DNA of 54,453 nucleotides from Streptomyces olivochromogenes (GCF_021538895.1 NZ_JADDRL010000067.1:1-54453), one strand, 5' to 3'; positions 34,979 through 44,474 are shown, counted from the stretch's first letter. The notes: generated from the letters alone by a model not told the origin. Made by a program: numbers and translations.

Positions 34979-34994
34979 GTGAAGTTTTCTTCAC
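34979..34994. promoter_or_regulatory. pobA operator candidate GTGAAG-tttt-CTTCAC
   Basis: Perfect six-base inverted repeat 48 bases upstream of the pobA start, adjoining TATAGT, which could be a promoter element. Likely repressor-binding site. Confidence 0.55.
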
Positions 34995-35095
34995 CCACTT
35001 CCAACGGGAGTCTCCGGCCACAAGCGTCCGCTGTCAACGCTCCTGGGGCGTCTTCCCCTGGGGCGAGACAGGTGCGGGAAGCGCCCGGAACGCAC

Positions 35096-35142
35096 ACCGC
35101 GGCGGGTGCCGGAGACCGTATGGCCCTGGCACCCGCCGCGGT
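35096..35142 (-). terminator. Terminator downstream of the subtilase gene
   Basis: Perfect 15-base arms (35096-35110 and 35128-35142) with a 17-base loop, 36 bases after the protease stop codon on the minus strand. Confidence 0.75.
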
Positions 35143-35178
35143 TCGGTCGGGATGGTCCGCGTCAGCGTCGCCGACGGC

Positions 35179-38100
35179 TCACTCGGTGCCGCGGTGCAGG
35201 TACGCGCGCTTCACGGTCTGCCGGACGCTGTTGCCGGCGGAGTCCGTCGCGGTCACCCGCAGCGTCACGTACGCGTCGCCGTGCACGTTCGACGGCCGCT
35301 CCACGGTGGCGGTGAACGGTCCGTCGCCGACCTGCTGTTCGGTGCGTGTCGTGGTCCAGGTCCTCCCGTCGTCGTAGGACGCCTCGACCTTCAGCTTCAC
35401 GCCGCGCGGGGCGGCCATGCCCTCCTGCATGCGGACGGTCAGGCCGAGGGTGTGCTCCCGCGCCCGTCCCACCGCGTTCTGTGCGTCGACCGGTACGTCG
35501 TAGTCGAGCTGGAGCAGCGGCAGCAGGGTCGCCTCGGCCGCGGTGCCCGAGCGGAACGTCCAGGACGTGTGGGTGTCGGTGGCGTAGCGCCAGTCGTCCG
35601 AGGTGCGGGCGGTGGTCAGGTCGAGCCGGTAGTCGGCGCTGCCCGCGGGCACCTCGAAGTTGCCCCACGCGCCGTTGTCGGACGTGGCGATCTGCTCACC
35701 GTTGCGGTACAGCACCGCCTTGGACGTGTCGTTCACGAAAGCCACGCCCGGGCCGCCGCCGATTCCGCCGAAGGGGTCGGCCTCCGCGAACGACCAGTGA
35801 CCGGCGCCGGAGTCGTTGAACTCCGGGACGTACACCGACAGGGTGTCGCCGTTGCGCACCGACGACAGGCCCTTGCCGCGCGGGATCGACGGGCGGACCA
35901 CCGCTCCGAACCACCGCTCCGTGGCTCGCCGGCCTGCCTGGTAGGTGTGCGTGAAGTCGTGCATGCCGGCCGACAGCGGGAAGTCGACATTGGTGACGAT
36001 GTTGTGGTGCACGACGTGCTGCCACAGCGTGTCTCCGGCGCTCACGTACTCGACGCGTTCCTGCCCCAGCGGAACGTAGCGGCTGTACTGGTTCCACGCG
36101 GTGTCCTGGAACGGCCGCCACGCGAAACGCTGTTCGCTCGCCCAGGACGAGGCACCGGTGCGGGTGTACGTGCTGCGGACCTCCGCGGTGTTGCGATCCG
36201 AGACGGTGTAGACCACCTGCTTGGGGATGGAGCCCTTCGAGACCTGCATCACGTCGTACAGATACGGGCTGCGCACCGTACCGGAGAACTCCACCGTCGT
36301 GGTGCCCTTCTCGATGCGCTCCAGCAGAGCCGACCCGTTCTTCCAGGAGGTCTGCATGGTGGGCAGGGCCATCCGGTCACCGTCCGGCTGCCACCGGGTC
36401 CAGTCGGAGAAACCCTCGGGCTGCACCACCAGCAGCGCCTTGGCCCCGGCGTCCGCGGCGGCCTGCGCGAGATCCCGTCGGTCGTACCACGCGGAGTTGT
36501 CGTCCCGTACGACGGCCAGCTTGCCGCGCGCCCCGCGGAAGTCGGGCGCCGCCGCCAGGCCGGCGGCCACGGCGGTCAGCTGCGCGCCCCGGTCCCCGAA
36601 GACCGGGGAGGTCACCTGGTAGTACGGCGCGAACTGCTGCGAGCTGCCCGAGACCTTGGCCCGCAGTTGCGGGGCCGTCATCTGCCAGCGCGAGGAGTAC
36701 TCGAAGACACCGTCGGTGACCTGGGCGGTGGGGCTGACGTAGAGCCGCTTGACGGTGTCGAAGAACAGGGCGCCCTGCATCAGGCCCTGACCGTCGATCT
36801 CGCGGTAGAACGTGGTGCTGAGGACGCCGTGCTGCTCGGCGGGGCGAGGCGTGCGGATCTTCACCTCGGTGACCTTCGAGGCGTCCAGGGTCACCGTCAT
36901 GTCCTGGGTGACCTTCACCTCGGGGTCGACGATCTGGCCGGCCTCTTCACCGTCATCGGTCCGGTCGTAGAAGCCGGCGCTGAGGTAGTACGTGCCCTCT
37001 TCCACGACGGCGACTCCCGCGTCGCGGTCCGTGTAGCCCACGAACCCGTCGGGGCCCCAGATGTTCGGCAGCCAGCCGGGCACGACCTGGCCGTTGCGGT
37101 CGCGGTAGACCACGGTCAGCCGGTGCTGGGGGGCGTGCACCACGAGGGAGACGGTGGTGTGGACGAGCACGGTGCCGTCGGCGGACTTGGCCGTGACGTA
37201 TCCGTAGAACTTGCCGCGGACCGCGTGCGTCGCGTCGGTGCGCAGCGGCACGTCGGCGGTGGCACCGGGGGCCACTTGCACGGTGCCGGCGTCGAGGCTG
37301 ACCACTCCGTCGGGCATGACCCGCCCGTTCTCGGTGGCCAGGTTCACGGCCAGGGAGAGGGTGAGCGGGTGATCGCCGGTGTTGGTGTAGTGGAGGGTGG
37401 CCGCCTCTTGTTGACCCTGCGTGCCGCCGGTCGTCAGGGGGGCGAGGGTGACAGAGCCGGTGGCCGTGATCGGGCCCGTGGCCGCGGCGAGGTCGATGCG
37501 GCCGCCGCCCTGCTCGGTCACCTTGGTGCCGGGCACCGTGTGCGCGGTGCTGATCAGGGCGTCCTTGAGCTGCTGGGCGCTCCAGTCCGGGTGCTGCTGG
37601 GCCAGCAGCGCGGCGGCGCCGGCGACGTGCGGGGTGGCCATGGAGGTCCCGGACAGCGCCACGTAGTTGGCGTCGATCGGGTCGCCCAGGGTGGTGCCGG
37701 CCGCGCGGGCGGCGACGATGCCCACGCCGGGGGCGGTCACGTCGGGCTTGACCGCTTCGTCGCCGAAGCGCGGGCCGCGGCTGGAGAAGGGGGCCAGGGA
37801 GTCGTCGCGGTCGACGGCACCCACGGTCAGCGCGGAGTCGGCCGCGCCCGGCGTGCCGACGGAATACGGATCCGGACCCGAGTTGCCGGCCGCGACGACG
37901 AAGAGCGTGCCGGTGGAGGCGGTCAGGTTGTCGACGGCCTGGCTGAGCGGGTCGGTGCCGTCGGTCAGCTCGGGCGCCCCGAGGCTCATGTTGACGACCT
38001 TGGCGTGCTCGGCGGTCGCCCACTCCATGCCGGCGATGATGCCCGACTCGGTGCCGTAGCCGTCGTCGTCCAGGACCTTGCCGATCAGCAGGTCGGCCTT

Positions 38101-39015
38101 GGGCGCGACACCGCGCCGGGTGCCGTCCGAGGCGGCGCCGGTGCCGCCGACGATGGAGGCGACGTGGGTGCCGTGGCCGAAGTGGTCACCGGTGTTCCCG
38201 CTGCCGGAGAAGTCCTCGGCCTCCGCGACGCGGCCGGCCAGGTCGGGGTGGTCGGCGTCGATGCCGGTGTCGAGCACGGCCACCTTGACGCCCTGGCCCT
38301 CGTAGCCGGCCTTCCAGGCGGTGGGGGCGTTGATCTGCGCCGTGCTGCGGTCCAGCATGGCCTTGACCTTGCCGTCCAGCGAGACCCGCGGGGTGACCGC
38401 GGCCCGGGCGGCGTCCGACTTCTCACCGGGGTTCAGCGTCTTCCAGAACGTCCCCAGGTCCTTGCCGGAGACCCGCACGGACCGCGCGTCGATGCTCGCC
38501 AGGGTGCGGGAGCGCGTCGACTTGAGCGCCACCAGCCGGTCGGCGAGGTCCGCGGCGGCCTTCGAGGCCCGTGCGCCGGCCCTGGCTCCCTGCCGGGACG
38601 GCGCGGAGGAGACGATCAGCGGAAGCGCGGACGTGTGGGCCTCGTCGTAGCCCTGGGAGATCAGGGCGGTCACGTTGAAGAGCCGACGGTCCAGCGTCCC
38701 GGCGGACACCAGCCCCTGGGCGTCGAACGGCATCACGGTCAGCGACTTGTCGTCGCCCTCGAACGTCTCGAAGGGCACGTGCTCGCGCCCGGGGCCGGGC
38801 CGCACCGATGCGGTTCGCCGTCCGCCGGGCAGCGACGTCACGGTCACCCGGTCGCCCGTCACCAGCCGAACGGTCGCGGAGTGGGCCCCCGGTACGGCGG
38901 CGGGGCGAGTGACGAGGCCGGTGGCCGGCGCACGTCCTGCGGCGACGGCCGGCGTCACGCCGGCCACCACCAGCAATCCGGTCGATATCGCCGCCAAGCG
39001 GCGGATTCTTGCCAT
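35179..39015 (-). CDS. Large secreted subtilisin-like serine protease (S8)
   Basis: 1278 aa; ATG 39015, ribosome site weak. Signal peptide 1-26 (TPAVAA), then a pro-region to about 230. The S8 catalytic triad is complete: D249 (VAVLDTGID), H281 (GHGTHVAS) and S458 (LSGTSMATPHVAG), with the oxyanion region AAGNSG. A PA-like insertion appears later (about 890-950, AKALLVVQPEG), and the last 700 residues are beta-rich domains (Fn3/Ig-like patterns such as VTATDSAGNSVRQTV). No wall anchor is visible, so it is probably released. It lies directly downstream of bldA on the same strand, separated by a hairpin. Confidence 0.9.
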   Translation of the reverse strand: MARIRRLAAISTGLLVVAGVTPAVAAGRAPATGLVTRPAAVPGAHSATVRLVTGDRVTVTSLPGGRRTASVRPGPGREHVPFETFEGDDKSLTVMPFDAQGLVSAGTLDRRLFNVTALISQGYDEAHTSALPLIVSSAPSRQGARAGARASKAAADLADRLVALKSTRSRTLASIDARSVRVSGKDLGTFWKTLNPGEKSDAARAAVTPRVSLDGKVKAMLDRSTAQINAPTAWKAGYEGQGVKVAVLDTGIDADHPDLAGRVAEAEDFSGSGNTGDHFGHGTHVASIVGGTGAASDGTRRGVAPKADLLIGKVLDDDGYGTESGIIAGMEWATAEHAKVVNMSLGAPELTDGTDPLSQAVDNLTASTGTLFVVAAGNSGPDPYSVGTPGAADSALTVGAVDRDDSLAPFSSRGPRFGDEAVKPDVTAPGVGIVAARAAGTTLGDPIDANYVALSGTSMATPHVAGAAALLAQQHPDWSAQQLKDALISTAHTVPGTKVTEQGGGRIDLAAATGPITATGSVTLAPLTTGGTQGQQEAATLHYTNTGDHPLTLSLAVNLATENGRVMPDGVVSLDAGTVQVAPGATADVPLRTDATHAVRGKFYGYVTAKSADGTVLVHTTVSLVVHAPQHRLTVVYRDRNGQVVPGWLPNIWGPDGFVGYTDRDAGVAVVEEGTYYLSAGFYDRTDDGEEAGQIVDPEVKVTQDMTVTLDASKVTEVKIRTPRPAEQHGVLSTTFYREIDGQGLMQGALFFDTVKRLYVSPTAQVTDGVFEYSSRWQMTAPQLRAKVSGSSQQFAPYYQVTSPVFGDRGAQLTAVAAGLAAAPDFRGARGKLAVVRDDNSAWYDRRDLAQAAADAGAKALLVVQPEGFSDWTRWQPDGDRMALPTMQTSWKNGSALLERIEKGTTTVEFSGTVRSPYLYDVMQVSKGSIPKQVVYTVSDRNTAEVRSTYTRTGASSWASEQRFAWRPFQDTAWNQYSRYVPLGQERVEYVSAGDTLWQHVVHHNIVTNVDFPLSAGMHDFTHTYQAGRRATERWFGAVVRPSIPRGKGLSSVRNGDTLSVYVPEFNDSGAGHWSFAEADPFGGIGGGPGVAFVNDTSKAVLYRNGEQIATSDNGAWGNFEVPAGSADYRLDLTTARTSDDWRYATDTHTSWTFRSGTAAEATLLPLLQLDYDVPVDAQNAVGRAREHTLGLTVRMQEGMAAPRGVKLKVEASYDDGRTWTTTRTEQQVGDGPFTATVERPSNVHGDAYVTLRVTATDSAGNSVRQTVKRAYLHRGTE

Positions 39016-39240
39016 CAGGGGAACACCTTTCGTACAGCTGCACGCCACAACTGGCCGAAAGCATTCGTCGGTACGACCGGGCCTGTCACTGGCCACAGGT
39101 GTCGCATGTGCGACGTGGCCCAAACGCGACAGGCGTCGCCTGCGCGGGTCAGCGGCATGACAGGAGCCGCGCACGCCTGTTCGTCGAAGGCATCCGCGTG
39201 CCGCACACCGGCCTTGGCGATGGGGAAGCCGACAGCAACC

Positions 39241-39279
39241 AGCGGGCCACTGTCGGATCACTCCCGAAGGTGGCCCGCT
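39241..39279 (-). terminator. Terminator downstream of bldA
   Basis: AGCGGGCCAC and GTGGCCCGCT arms of ten bases around a 19-base loop, 24 bases beyond the 3' end of the tRNA. It separates the tRNA from the protease gene. The rest of 39016-39302 shows no gene. Confidence 0.6.
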
Positions 39280-39302
39280 CGTTGCGCCGCAGGCGCGGCA
39301 AG

Positions 39303-39385
39303 TGCCCGGAACCGGACTTGAACCGGTACGCCCGCGAGGGGCAGCGAGGTTTAAGCTCGCCGTGTCTGCATTCCACCATCCGGGC
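39303..39385 (-). tRNA. bldA: tRNA-Leu(UAA), bldA type
   Basis: A full class II tRNA cloverleaf on the minus strand: acceptor GCCCGGA/TCCGGGC (39385-39379 and 39310-39304) with discriminator A at 39303; anticodon stem GCGAG/CTCGC; loop CTTAAAC with anticodon TAA (39353-39351); a long variable arm; T arm CCGGTTCAAGTCCGG. CCA is not encoded. It reads UUA codons. In Streptomyces this tRNA is bldA, the switch for aerial growth and antibiotic production through rare TTA codons. I noticed no in-frame TTA codon in this window's coding sequences. Confidence 0.96.
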
Positions 39386-39413
39386 AGGCCATGGGCTCCG
39401 CTTCGAGGTCCCG

Positions 39414-39419
39414 AGCCTA
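39414..39419 (-). promoter_or_regulatory. bldA: Candidate bldA -10 box TAGGCT
   Basis: On the minus strand TAGGCT lies about 29 bases upstream of the tRNA 5' end. A small perfect palindrome GGGATACATCCC (39422-39433) lies in the expected spacer, and AT-rich sequence lies further upstream. I see no good -35. Confidence 0.5.
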
Positions 39420-39634
39420 TCGGGATACATCCCCCGAACAGCGGACGGGCGGACCGATGTTGTCTTATTTTATTGACGTCTGAGGGAGCATCAGCCCGCC
39501 GCAAGCGCCATCCGCACTTGCCAATAGCGTTACGCGTGGTGGGTGCGCGCGTACGCGGAATGACGGAATTTCACCGTCCGAACGAGGGGGCTCCACCTGT
39601 TCTCGACGGGTCGTCACCCTTTCTCCGACTCGGC

Positions 39635-39693
39635 CGTCATCCCCAGGTATGACGCGAGGCCCTCCCGTCGGTATGACGCGCTGCCCTCCCGTC
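39635..39693 (+). promoter_or_regulatory. Operator-like region upstream of the ABC exporter: inverted repeat plus tandem 24-mers
   Basis: CGTCAT-8-ATGACG (39635-39654) overlaps two adjacent 24-base units GGTATGACGCGnnGCCCTCCCGTC (39646-39669 and 39670-39693) that differ at only two positions. They end 108 bases before the ATPase start. The layout suggests a regulator binding repeated sites. Confidence 0.5.
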
Positions 39694-39801
39694 CGTCCTC
39701 AGTCGCCCCTCGGAACCGGAACAGCGGCTGACTACACGGCGGTGGGCGGCGGAGACGATGGATCGGTCCCTCGAACCACGTCCCGACAGGAGCGCCCACC
39801 C

Positions 39802-40572
39802 GTGACCACCACACCCATCGCCCCCCGGACCACCGCCGTGGCCGCGCGGGCCACGGATCTGTCGAAGATCTACGGACAGGGCGAGACCCAGGTGGTCGCC
39901 CTCGACCGGGTCTCGGTCGACTTCCGGCAGGCCGAGTTCACCGCGATCATGGGCCCCTCCGGGTCCGGCAAGTCCACGCTGATGCACTGCGTGGCCGGCC
40001 TGGACACGTTCTCCTCCGGGTCCGTGCGGATCGGCGAGACCGAGCTGGGCTCCCTGAAGGACAAGCAGCTGACCAAGCTGCGCCGGGACAAGATCGGGTT
40101 CATCTTCCAGGCGTTCAACCTGCTGCCGACGCTGACGGCGCTGGAGAACATCACCCTGCCGATGGACATCGCGGGCCGTAAGCCCGACAAGGCCTGGCTG
40201 GACCAGGTGATCCGGATGGTCGGCCTGTCGGACCGGCTCAGCCACCGCCCCTCCCAGCTCTCCGGCGGCCAGCAGCAGCGCGTCGCCGTCGCCCGTGCCC
40301 TCGCCTCCCGGCCCGACATCATCTTCGGCGACGAGCCGACCGGAAACCTCGACTCGCGCTCCGGCGCCGAGGTGCTGGGCTTCCTGCGCAACTCCGTGCG
40401 GGAGCTGGGCCAGACGGTGGTCATGGTGACGCACGACCCGGTGGCCGCCGCCTACGCGGACCGCGTGATCTTCCTGGCCGACGGCCGCATCGTGGACGAG
40501 GTCCTGCGCCCGACGGCCGACTCCGTGCTCGACCTCATGAAGCAGTTCGACGCGAAGGGCCGGACGAGCTGA
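39802..40572 (+). CDS. ABC transporter ATP-binding protein (MacB/LolD type)
   Basis: 256 aa; GTG start with AGGAG nine bases upstream. Walker A GPSGSGKST (about 55-63), Q loop (FIFQAFNLLP), signature LSGGQQQRVAVARAL, Walker B IIFGDEP, D loop (GNLDSRSG) and H loop (VTHDP) are all intact. The FQAFNLLPTLTALENI segment is typical of MacB/LolD exporters. The stop overlaps the permease start (TGATG), so the two form one operon. Confidence 0.95.
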   Translation: MTTTPIAPRTTAVAARATDLSKIYGQGETQVVALDRVSVDFRQAEFTAIMGPSGSGKSTLMHCVAGLDTFSSGSVRIGETELGSLKDKQLTKLRRDKIGFIFQAFNLLPTLTALENITLPMDIAGRKPDKAWLDQVIRMVGLSDRLSHRPSQLSGGQQQRVAVARALASRPDIIFGDEPTGNLDSRSGAEVLGFLRNSVRELGQTVVMVTHDPVAAAYADRVIFLADGRIVDEVLRPTADSVLDLMKQFDAKGRTS

Positions 40573-43100
40573 TGTTCCGCACCGCTCTGCGCAACGTACT
40601 CGCGCACAAGGCCCGGCTCCTGATGACCGTGCTCGCCGTCATGCTCGGCGTGGCGTTCGTGTCCGGGACGCTGGTCTTCACCAACACCATCGCGGACGCC
40701 TACCAGAAGAGCTCGGCCAAGGGCTTCGACCAGGTCGACGTCGCCGTCCGGGCCAAGTACCAGGACTCCGAGGGCGACAAGCTCGGCAAGACGCCCGACC
40801 TGACCCAGTCCGTGCTCGACAAGAGCGCGAAGGTTCCCGGCGCCGCGTCCGCCCTCGGCGTCGTCAACGGCTTCACCGCCATCGCCGACAAGGACGGCAA
40901 GCTGATCGGCGGGGGCTTCCGCTCCGAGGGCGGGAACTACTGGGGCGACAAGGACCCGCGCTACCCGCTCAAGTCCGGTTCGGCACCGCACGGCCGCAAC
41001 GAGGTCGCCATCGACGCGGAGACCGCGCGGCGGGCCGGCTACAAGGTCGGCGACACCGTCCGGATATCCGTCGACGGCCCGGTCCTCAGCCCGAAGATCA
41101 CCGGCATCTTCACCACCGACGACGGCAACGTCGCGGCCGGCGGCAGCCTCGCCCTCTTCGACACGGCGACCGCGCAGAAGCTGTTCGCCAAGCCGGGCGC
41201 GTACGACGAGATCGACGTGCGGGCGAAGGCGGGCACCAGCCAGGCCGCGCTGAAGAGCGCGCTGGACTCCGCCCTGCCGAAGAAGCTCGTCGAGACCACC
41301 ACCGGCCGGCAACTCGCCGACGACCAGGCCAGGGTGATCTCCGCGTCGATGAGCGGGCTCAAGCAGGGCCTGCTGGTGTTCGCGGGCATCGCGCTCTTCG
41401 TCGGCACGTTCATCATCGCCAACACCTTCACCATGCTGGTCGCCCAGCGCACCAAGGAACTGGCGCTGCTGCGCGCGGTGGGCGCCTCCCGCCGCCAGGT
41501 CACCCGGTCGGTGCTGATCGAGGCGTTCGTGGTCGGCACGGTGGCCGGCGTGTCCGGTCTGGTCGCGGGCATCGGCATCGGCGCCGGCCTGCGCTCCCTG
41601 ATGAGCACCCTCGGCGCGACCGTCCCGGACGGGCCGCTGGTCGTCTCCCCGGGCACGGTGGCCAGTGCGCTGGCCGTCGGCATCGTCATCACCATGCTGG
41701 CCGCCTGGCTGCCCGGCCGCCGGGCCGCGAAGATCCCGCCGGTGGCCGCGATGAGCAGCGTGCACGCCAAGGCGACCACCAAGTCGCTGGTGCTGCGCAA
41801 CACGCTCGGCGCGCTGTTCTCGGCGGCCGGTGTCGCCGTGGTCCTGGTGGCCACCTCCATGGACGGCTCGTCGGGCCAGGCCCCGATGGGTCTGGGCGCG
41901 GTCCTCCTGATCATCGGCGTGTTCGTCCTGACCCCGCTGCTGTCGCGCCCGCTGATCGCGGCCGCCGCCCCGGTGCTGCGCGTGTTCGGCGTCTCCGGCA
42001 ACCTGGCCCGCCAGAACTCGGTGCGCAACCCGCGCCGTACGGCCGCCACGGCCTCCGCGCTGATGATCGGCCTCACCCTGATCACCGGCATGACCGTGAT
42101 GGCGGGCAGCCTGCAGCAGGGCATCGACAAGATGGCCAGCTCCGCCATCCGCGCGGACTACGTGGTGTCGATGGCCAACGGCAACGAGCTCTCCCCGCAC
42201 GTCTACACGACGATCAAGTCCACCGACGGCGTGACCGCCAGCAGCCCGATGCGCAACGCGCCCGCGCGCATCAACGGCCAGACCGAGTTCCTGACCGGCG
42301 TCGACGGCTCCGCGATCGGAAAGCTGACCGACCTGAAGGTCGACAACGGCACCTTCGAGGTGGCCGGCTCGCGGGTCGTCGTCGACGCCGACCTCGCCAA
42401 GTCCTACGGCTGGAGGGCCGGTTCGAGCTTCACCGCCCACTACGAGGACGGCAAGGCGCAGAAGCTGACGGTCGCCGGGGTCTACGAGGGCAACGAGATG
42501 ATCCGGGGGATCATGCTCGACAACACGGCCCTGGCCCCGCACCAGAGCGACCCCTCCGACATGCAGATCATGGTGAAGACGGCGGGCGGCGCGTCCGACG
42601 CGACGAAGGACAAGCTGGAGAAGGCGCTCGGCACCAACCCGGCGATCAAGGTCCAGGACAAGCAGGACCTGTCCAACTCCGTCGCGCAGTCGTTCACGCT
42701 GATCCTGAACATGGTCTACGGCCTGCTGGCCATGGCGGTGATCGTCGCGGTCCTCGGTGTCATCAACACCCTGGCGATGTCGGTCTTCGAGCGCTCCCAG
42801 GAGATCGGCATGCTCCGCGCGATCGGCCTGGACCGCAAGGCCGTCAAGCGGATGGTCCGGCTGGAGTCCCTGGTCATCTCGCTCTTCGGCGGGGTGCTGG
42901 GCATCGGCCTCGGCATCTTCTTCGGCTGGGCGGCCGGTGAGCTGCTCGGCGCGAAGATGGCGACGTACGAGCTGGTGCTGCCGTGGGCCCGGCTGGGTCT
43001 GTTCCTCCTGCTGGCGGCGACGGTCGGCGTGCTGGCCGCCCTGTGGCCGGCCCGGCGCGCGGCCCGCCTGAACATGCTGACGGCGATCAAGTCGGAGTAG
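40572..43100 (+). CDS. ABC transporter permease, two FtsX domains (MacB-like)
   Basis: 842 aa, translationally coupled to the ATPase. An N-terminal helix (about 15-37) and an extracytoplasmic MacB-core-like domain (about 40-250) are followed by a first FtsX unit (about 260-400; RTKELALLRAVGASRRQV is the coupling segment), more hydrophobic helices, a second core domain (about 500-690) and a second FtsX unit (about 710-835; RSQEIGMLRAIGLDRKAVKRM). This duplicated layout is common in actinobacterial exporters for peptides, lipids or antibiotics. The substrate is unknown. Confidence 0.92.
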   Translation: MFRTALRNVLAHKARLLMTVLAVMLGVAFVSGTLVFTNTIADAYQKSSAKGFDQVDVAVRAKYQDSEGDKLGKTPDLTQSVLDKSAKVPGAASALGVVNGFTAIADKDGKLIGGGFRSEGGNYWGDKDPRYPLKSGSAPHGRNEVAIDAETARRAGYKVGDTVRISVDGPVLSPKITGIFTTDDGNVAAGGSLALFDTATAQKLFAKPGAYDEIDVRAKAGTSQAALKSALDSALPKKLVETTTGRQLADDQARVISASMSGLKQGLLVFAGIALFVGTFIIANTFTMLVAQRTKELALLRAVGASRRQVTRSVLIEAFVVGTVAGVSGLVAGIGIGAGLRSLMSTLGATVPDGPLVVSPGTVASALAVGIVITMLAAWLPGRRAAKIPPVAAMSSVHAKATTKSLVLRNTLGALFSAAGVAVVLVATSMDGSSGQAPMGLGAVLLIIGVFVLTPLLSRPLIAAAAPVLRVFGVSGNLARQNSVRNPRRTAATASALMIGLTLITGMTVMAGSLQQGIDKMASSAIRADYVVSMANGNELSPHVYTTIKSTDGVTASSPMRNAPARINGQTEFLTGVDGSAIGKLTDLKVDNGTFEVAGSRVVVDADLAKSYGWRAGSSFTAHYEDGKAQKLTVAGVYEGNEMIRGIMLDNTALAPHQSDPSDMQIMVKTAGGASDATKDKLEKALGTNPAIKVQDKQDLSNSVAQSFTLILNMVYGLLAMAVIVAVLGVINTLAMSVFERSQEIGMLRAIGLDRKAVKRMVRLESLVISLFGGVLGIGLGIFFGWAAGELLGAKMATYELVLPWARLGLFLLLAATVGVLAALWPARRAARLNMLTAIKSE

Positions 43101-43135
43101 CGAGGCAGTAGCCGCAAGGCGGCGGTAGGGACGGC

Positions 43136-43172
43136 CGAGGGGCCCTCTCCGGCGACGGAGGGGGCCCCCTCG
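43136..43172. terminator. Hairpin terminator between convergent genes
   Basis: CGAGGGGCCCTCTCC pairs with GGAGGGGGCCCCCTCG with small mismatches, between the permease stop (43100) and the methyltransferase stop (43185). Confidence 0.7.
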
Positions 43173-43184
43173 TGCGTACGGGCC

Positions 43185-44474
43185 TCAGGCGCCCCACGTT
43201 CGGGTGCGCAGCGGCAGTCCTGACGCGCCCGGCGCGGGGGTGCGCACCGCCAGCACCTGGTTGACGCCGATCCGGTTGCGCTCGAAGGCGAGGGCGCAGG
43301 CGGCCATGTACAGACGCCAGACGCGGGCCCTGCCGGGCGAGGTGAGGCGGATCGCGCGCGGCCAGTCGTCCTCCAGGCGGGTGACCCAGCGGCGCAGGGT
43401 GAGGGCGTAGTGCTCGCGGATCGACTCCACGTCCCGGACCTCGAAGCCGGCCCGCTCCAGCTGGGTGACGGTGGTGCCGAGGGGGGCCAGTTCGCCGTCG
43501 GGGAAGACGTAGGCGTCGATGAAATCGTCCACCTGGTACGTCGTCTCGTCCGACTGCGGGCGGCGCGCGATCTGGTGGTTGAGGAGCCGGCCGCCCGGTT
43601 TCAGCAGGCCGTACAGATCGGTCGCGTACTCCAGGTACCGCTCGGCGCCGACGTGTTCGGCCATGCCGATGGAGGAGACCGCGTCGTAGGGCCCGTCGCG
43701 GACGTCGCGGTAGTCCTGTACGCGGATCTCGACCCGGTCGGCGAGTCCCTCGTCGGCGACGCGCTTGCGGGCGTAGGCGGCCTGCTCCTGGGACAGGGTG
43801 ACGCCGACGACGCCCACACCGTGCTCGCGGGCCGCGTGGACGGCCATGGCGCCCCAGCCGCAGCCGACGTCCAGCAGGCGCTGACCGGGGGTCAGGCCGA
43901 GCTTGCGGCAGATCAGTTCGAGCTTGTCGCGCTGGGCGTCCTCCAGTGTCCCGCCGTCCTCCCAGTAGGCGCAGGAGTACACCATGGACGGGCCGAGGAC
44001 GATCCCGTAGAAGTCGTTGCCGACGTCGTAGTGGTGGCTGATGGCGCGTCTGTCGCTGTGCCGGGTGTGCAGGTGACGTCGTCTGCGGACCTCCTCGCCC
44101 GGCGGGGCCGGCGGGATCGGCGGTCCGGCGAGCCTCAGCAGCTCGCCGGCGGCGGAGCGGGCGTCGGGGTCGCGCAGCGTCCGCAGGAGGCCGCGGCTGC
44201 CCTTCTCGCGCTCCCAGACGAGTCCGGCCATGACCTCCAGGACGCCGTACAGGTCGCCCTCGATGTCCAGGTCGCCGGCGACCCAGGCCCGGGCCATGCC
44301 CAGCTCGCCCGGCTTGAACAGCATGCGGCGCAGGGCGCGTCGGTTGCGTACGACCAGGGTCGGCGCGTCCGGCGGACCGGAGCGTGAGCCGTCCCAGGCT
44401 CGGACGCCCAGCGGCAGCGGTTCTCCCAGCAGCCGTTCGGCGAGACTCGTCAGCCGCGACGCGGCGTCGGCCAT
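43185..44474 (-). CDS. Cyclopropane-fatty-acyl-phospholipid synthase-like methyltransferase
   Basis: 429 aa from the inner ATG (44474), which has GGAGG six bases before it. N-terminal 140 residues (VVRNRRALRRMLFKPGELGMARAWVAGD) match the CFA-synthase N-domain. The SAM-dependent domain contains SHHYDVGNDFY, YSCAYW, LDVGCGWGAMAVHAA (SAM motif I, about 205-220), and SIGMAEHVG with the conserved Glu. It presumably methylates the double bond of membrane lipid acyl chains. It is a single gene; the long repetitive region 44475-45187 lies upstream. Confidence 0.92.
   Translation of the reverse strand: MADAASRLTSLAERLLGEPLPLGVRAWDGSRSGPPDAPTLVVRNRRALRRMLFKPGELGMARAWVAGDLDIEGDLYGVLEVMAGLVWEREKGSRGLLRTLRDPDARSAAGELLRLAGPPIPPAPPGEEVRRRRHLHTRHSDRRAISHHYDVGNDFYGIVLGPSMVYSCAYWEDGGTLEDAQRDKLELICRKLGLTPGQRLLDVGCGWGAMAVHAAREHGVGVVGVTLSQEQAAYARKRVADEGLADRVEIRVQDYRDVRDGPYDAVSSIGMAEHVGAERYLEYATDLYGLLKPGGRLLNHQIARRPQSDETTYQVDDFIDAYVFPDGELAPLGTTVTQLERAGFEVRDVESIREHYALTLRRWVTRLEDDWPRAIRLTSPGRARVWRLYMAACALAFERNRIGVNQVLAVRTPAPGASGLPLRTRTWGA

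Noticed and set aside
35152..39321. A 1389-residue open frame on the plus strand across the protease gene
   Set aside because: It is antisense to a clear subtilase with signal peptide and catalytic triad, and its composition (His/Gly/Arg/Val-rich, no domains) is typical of a high-GC shadow frame.
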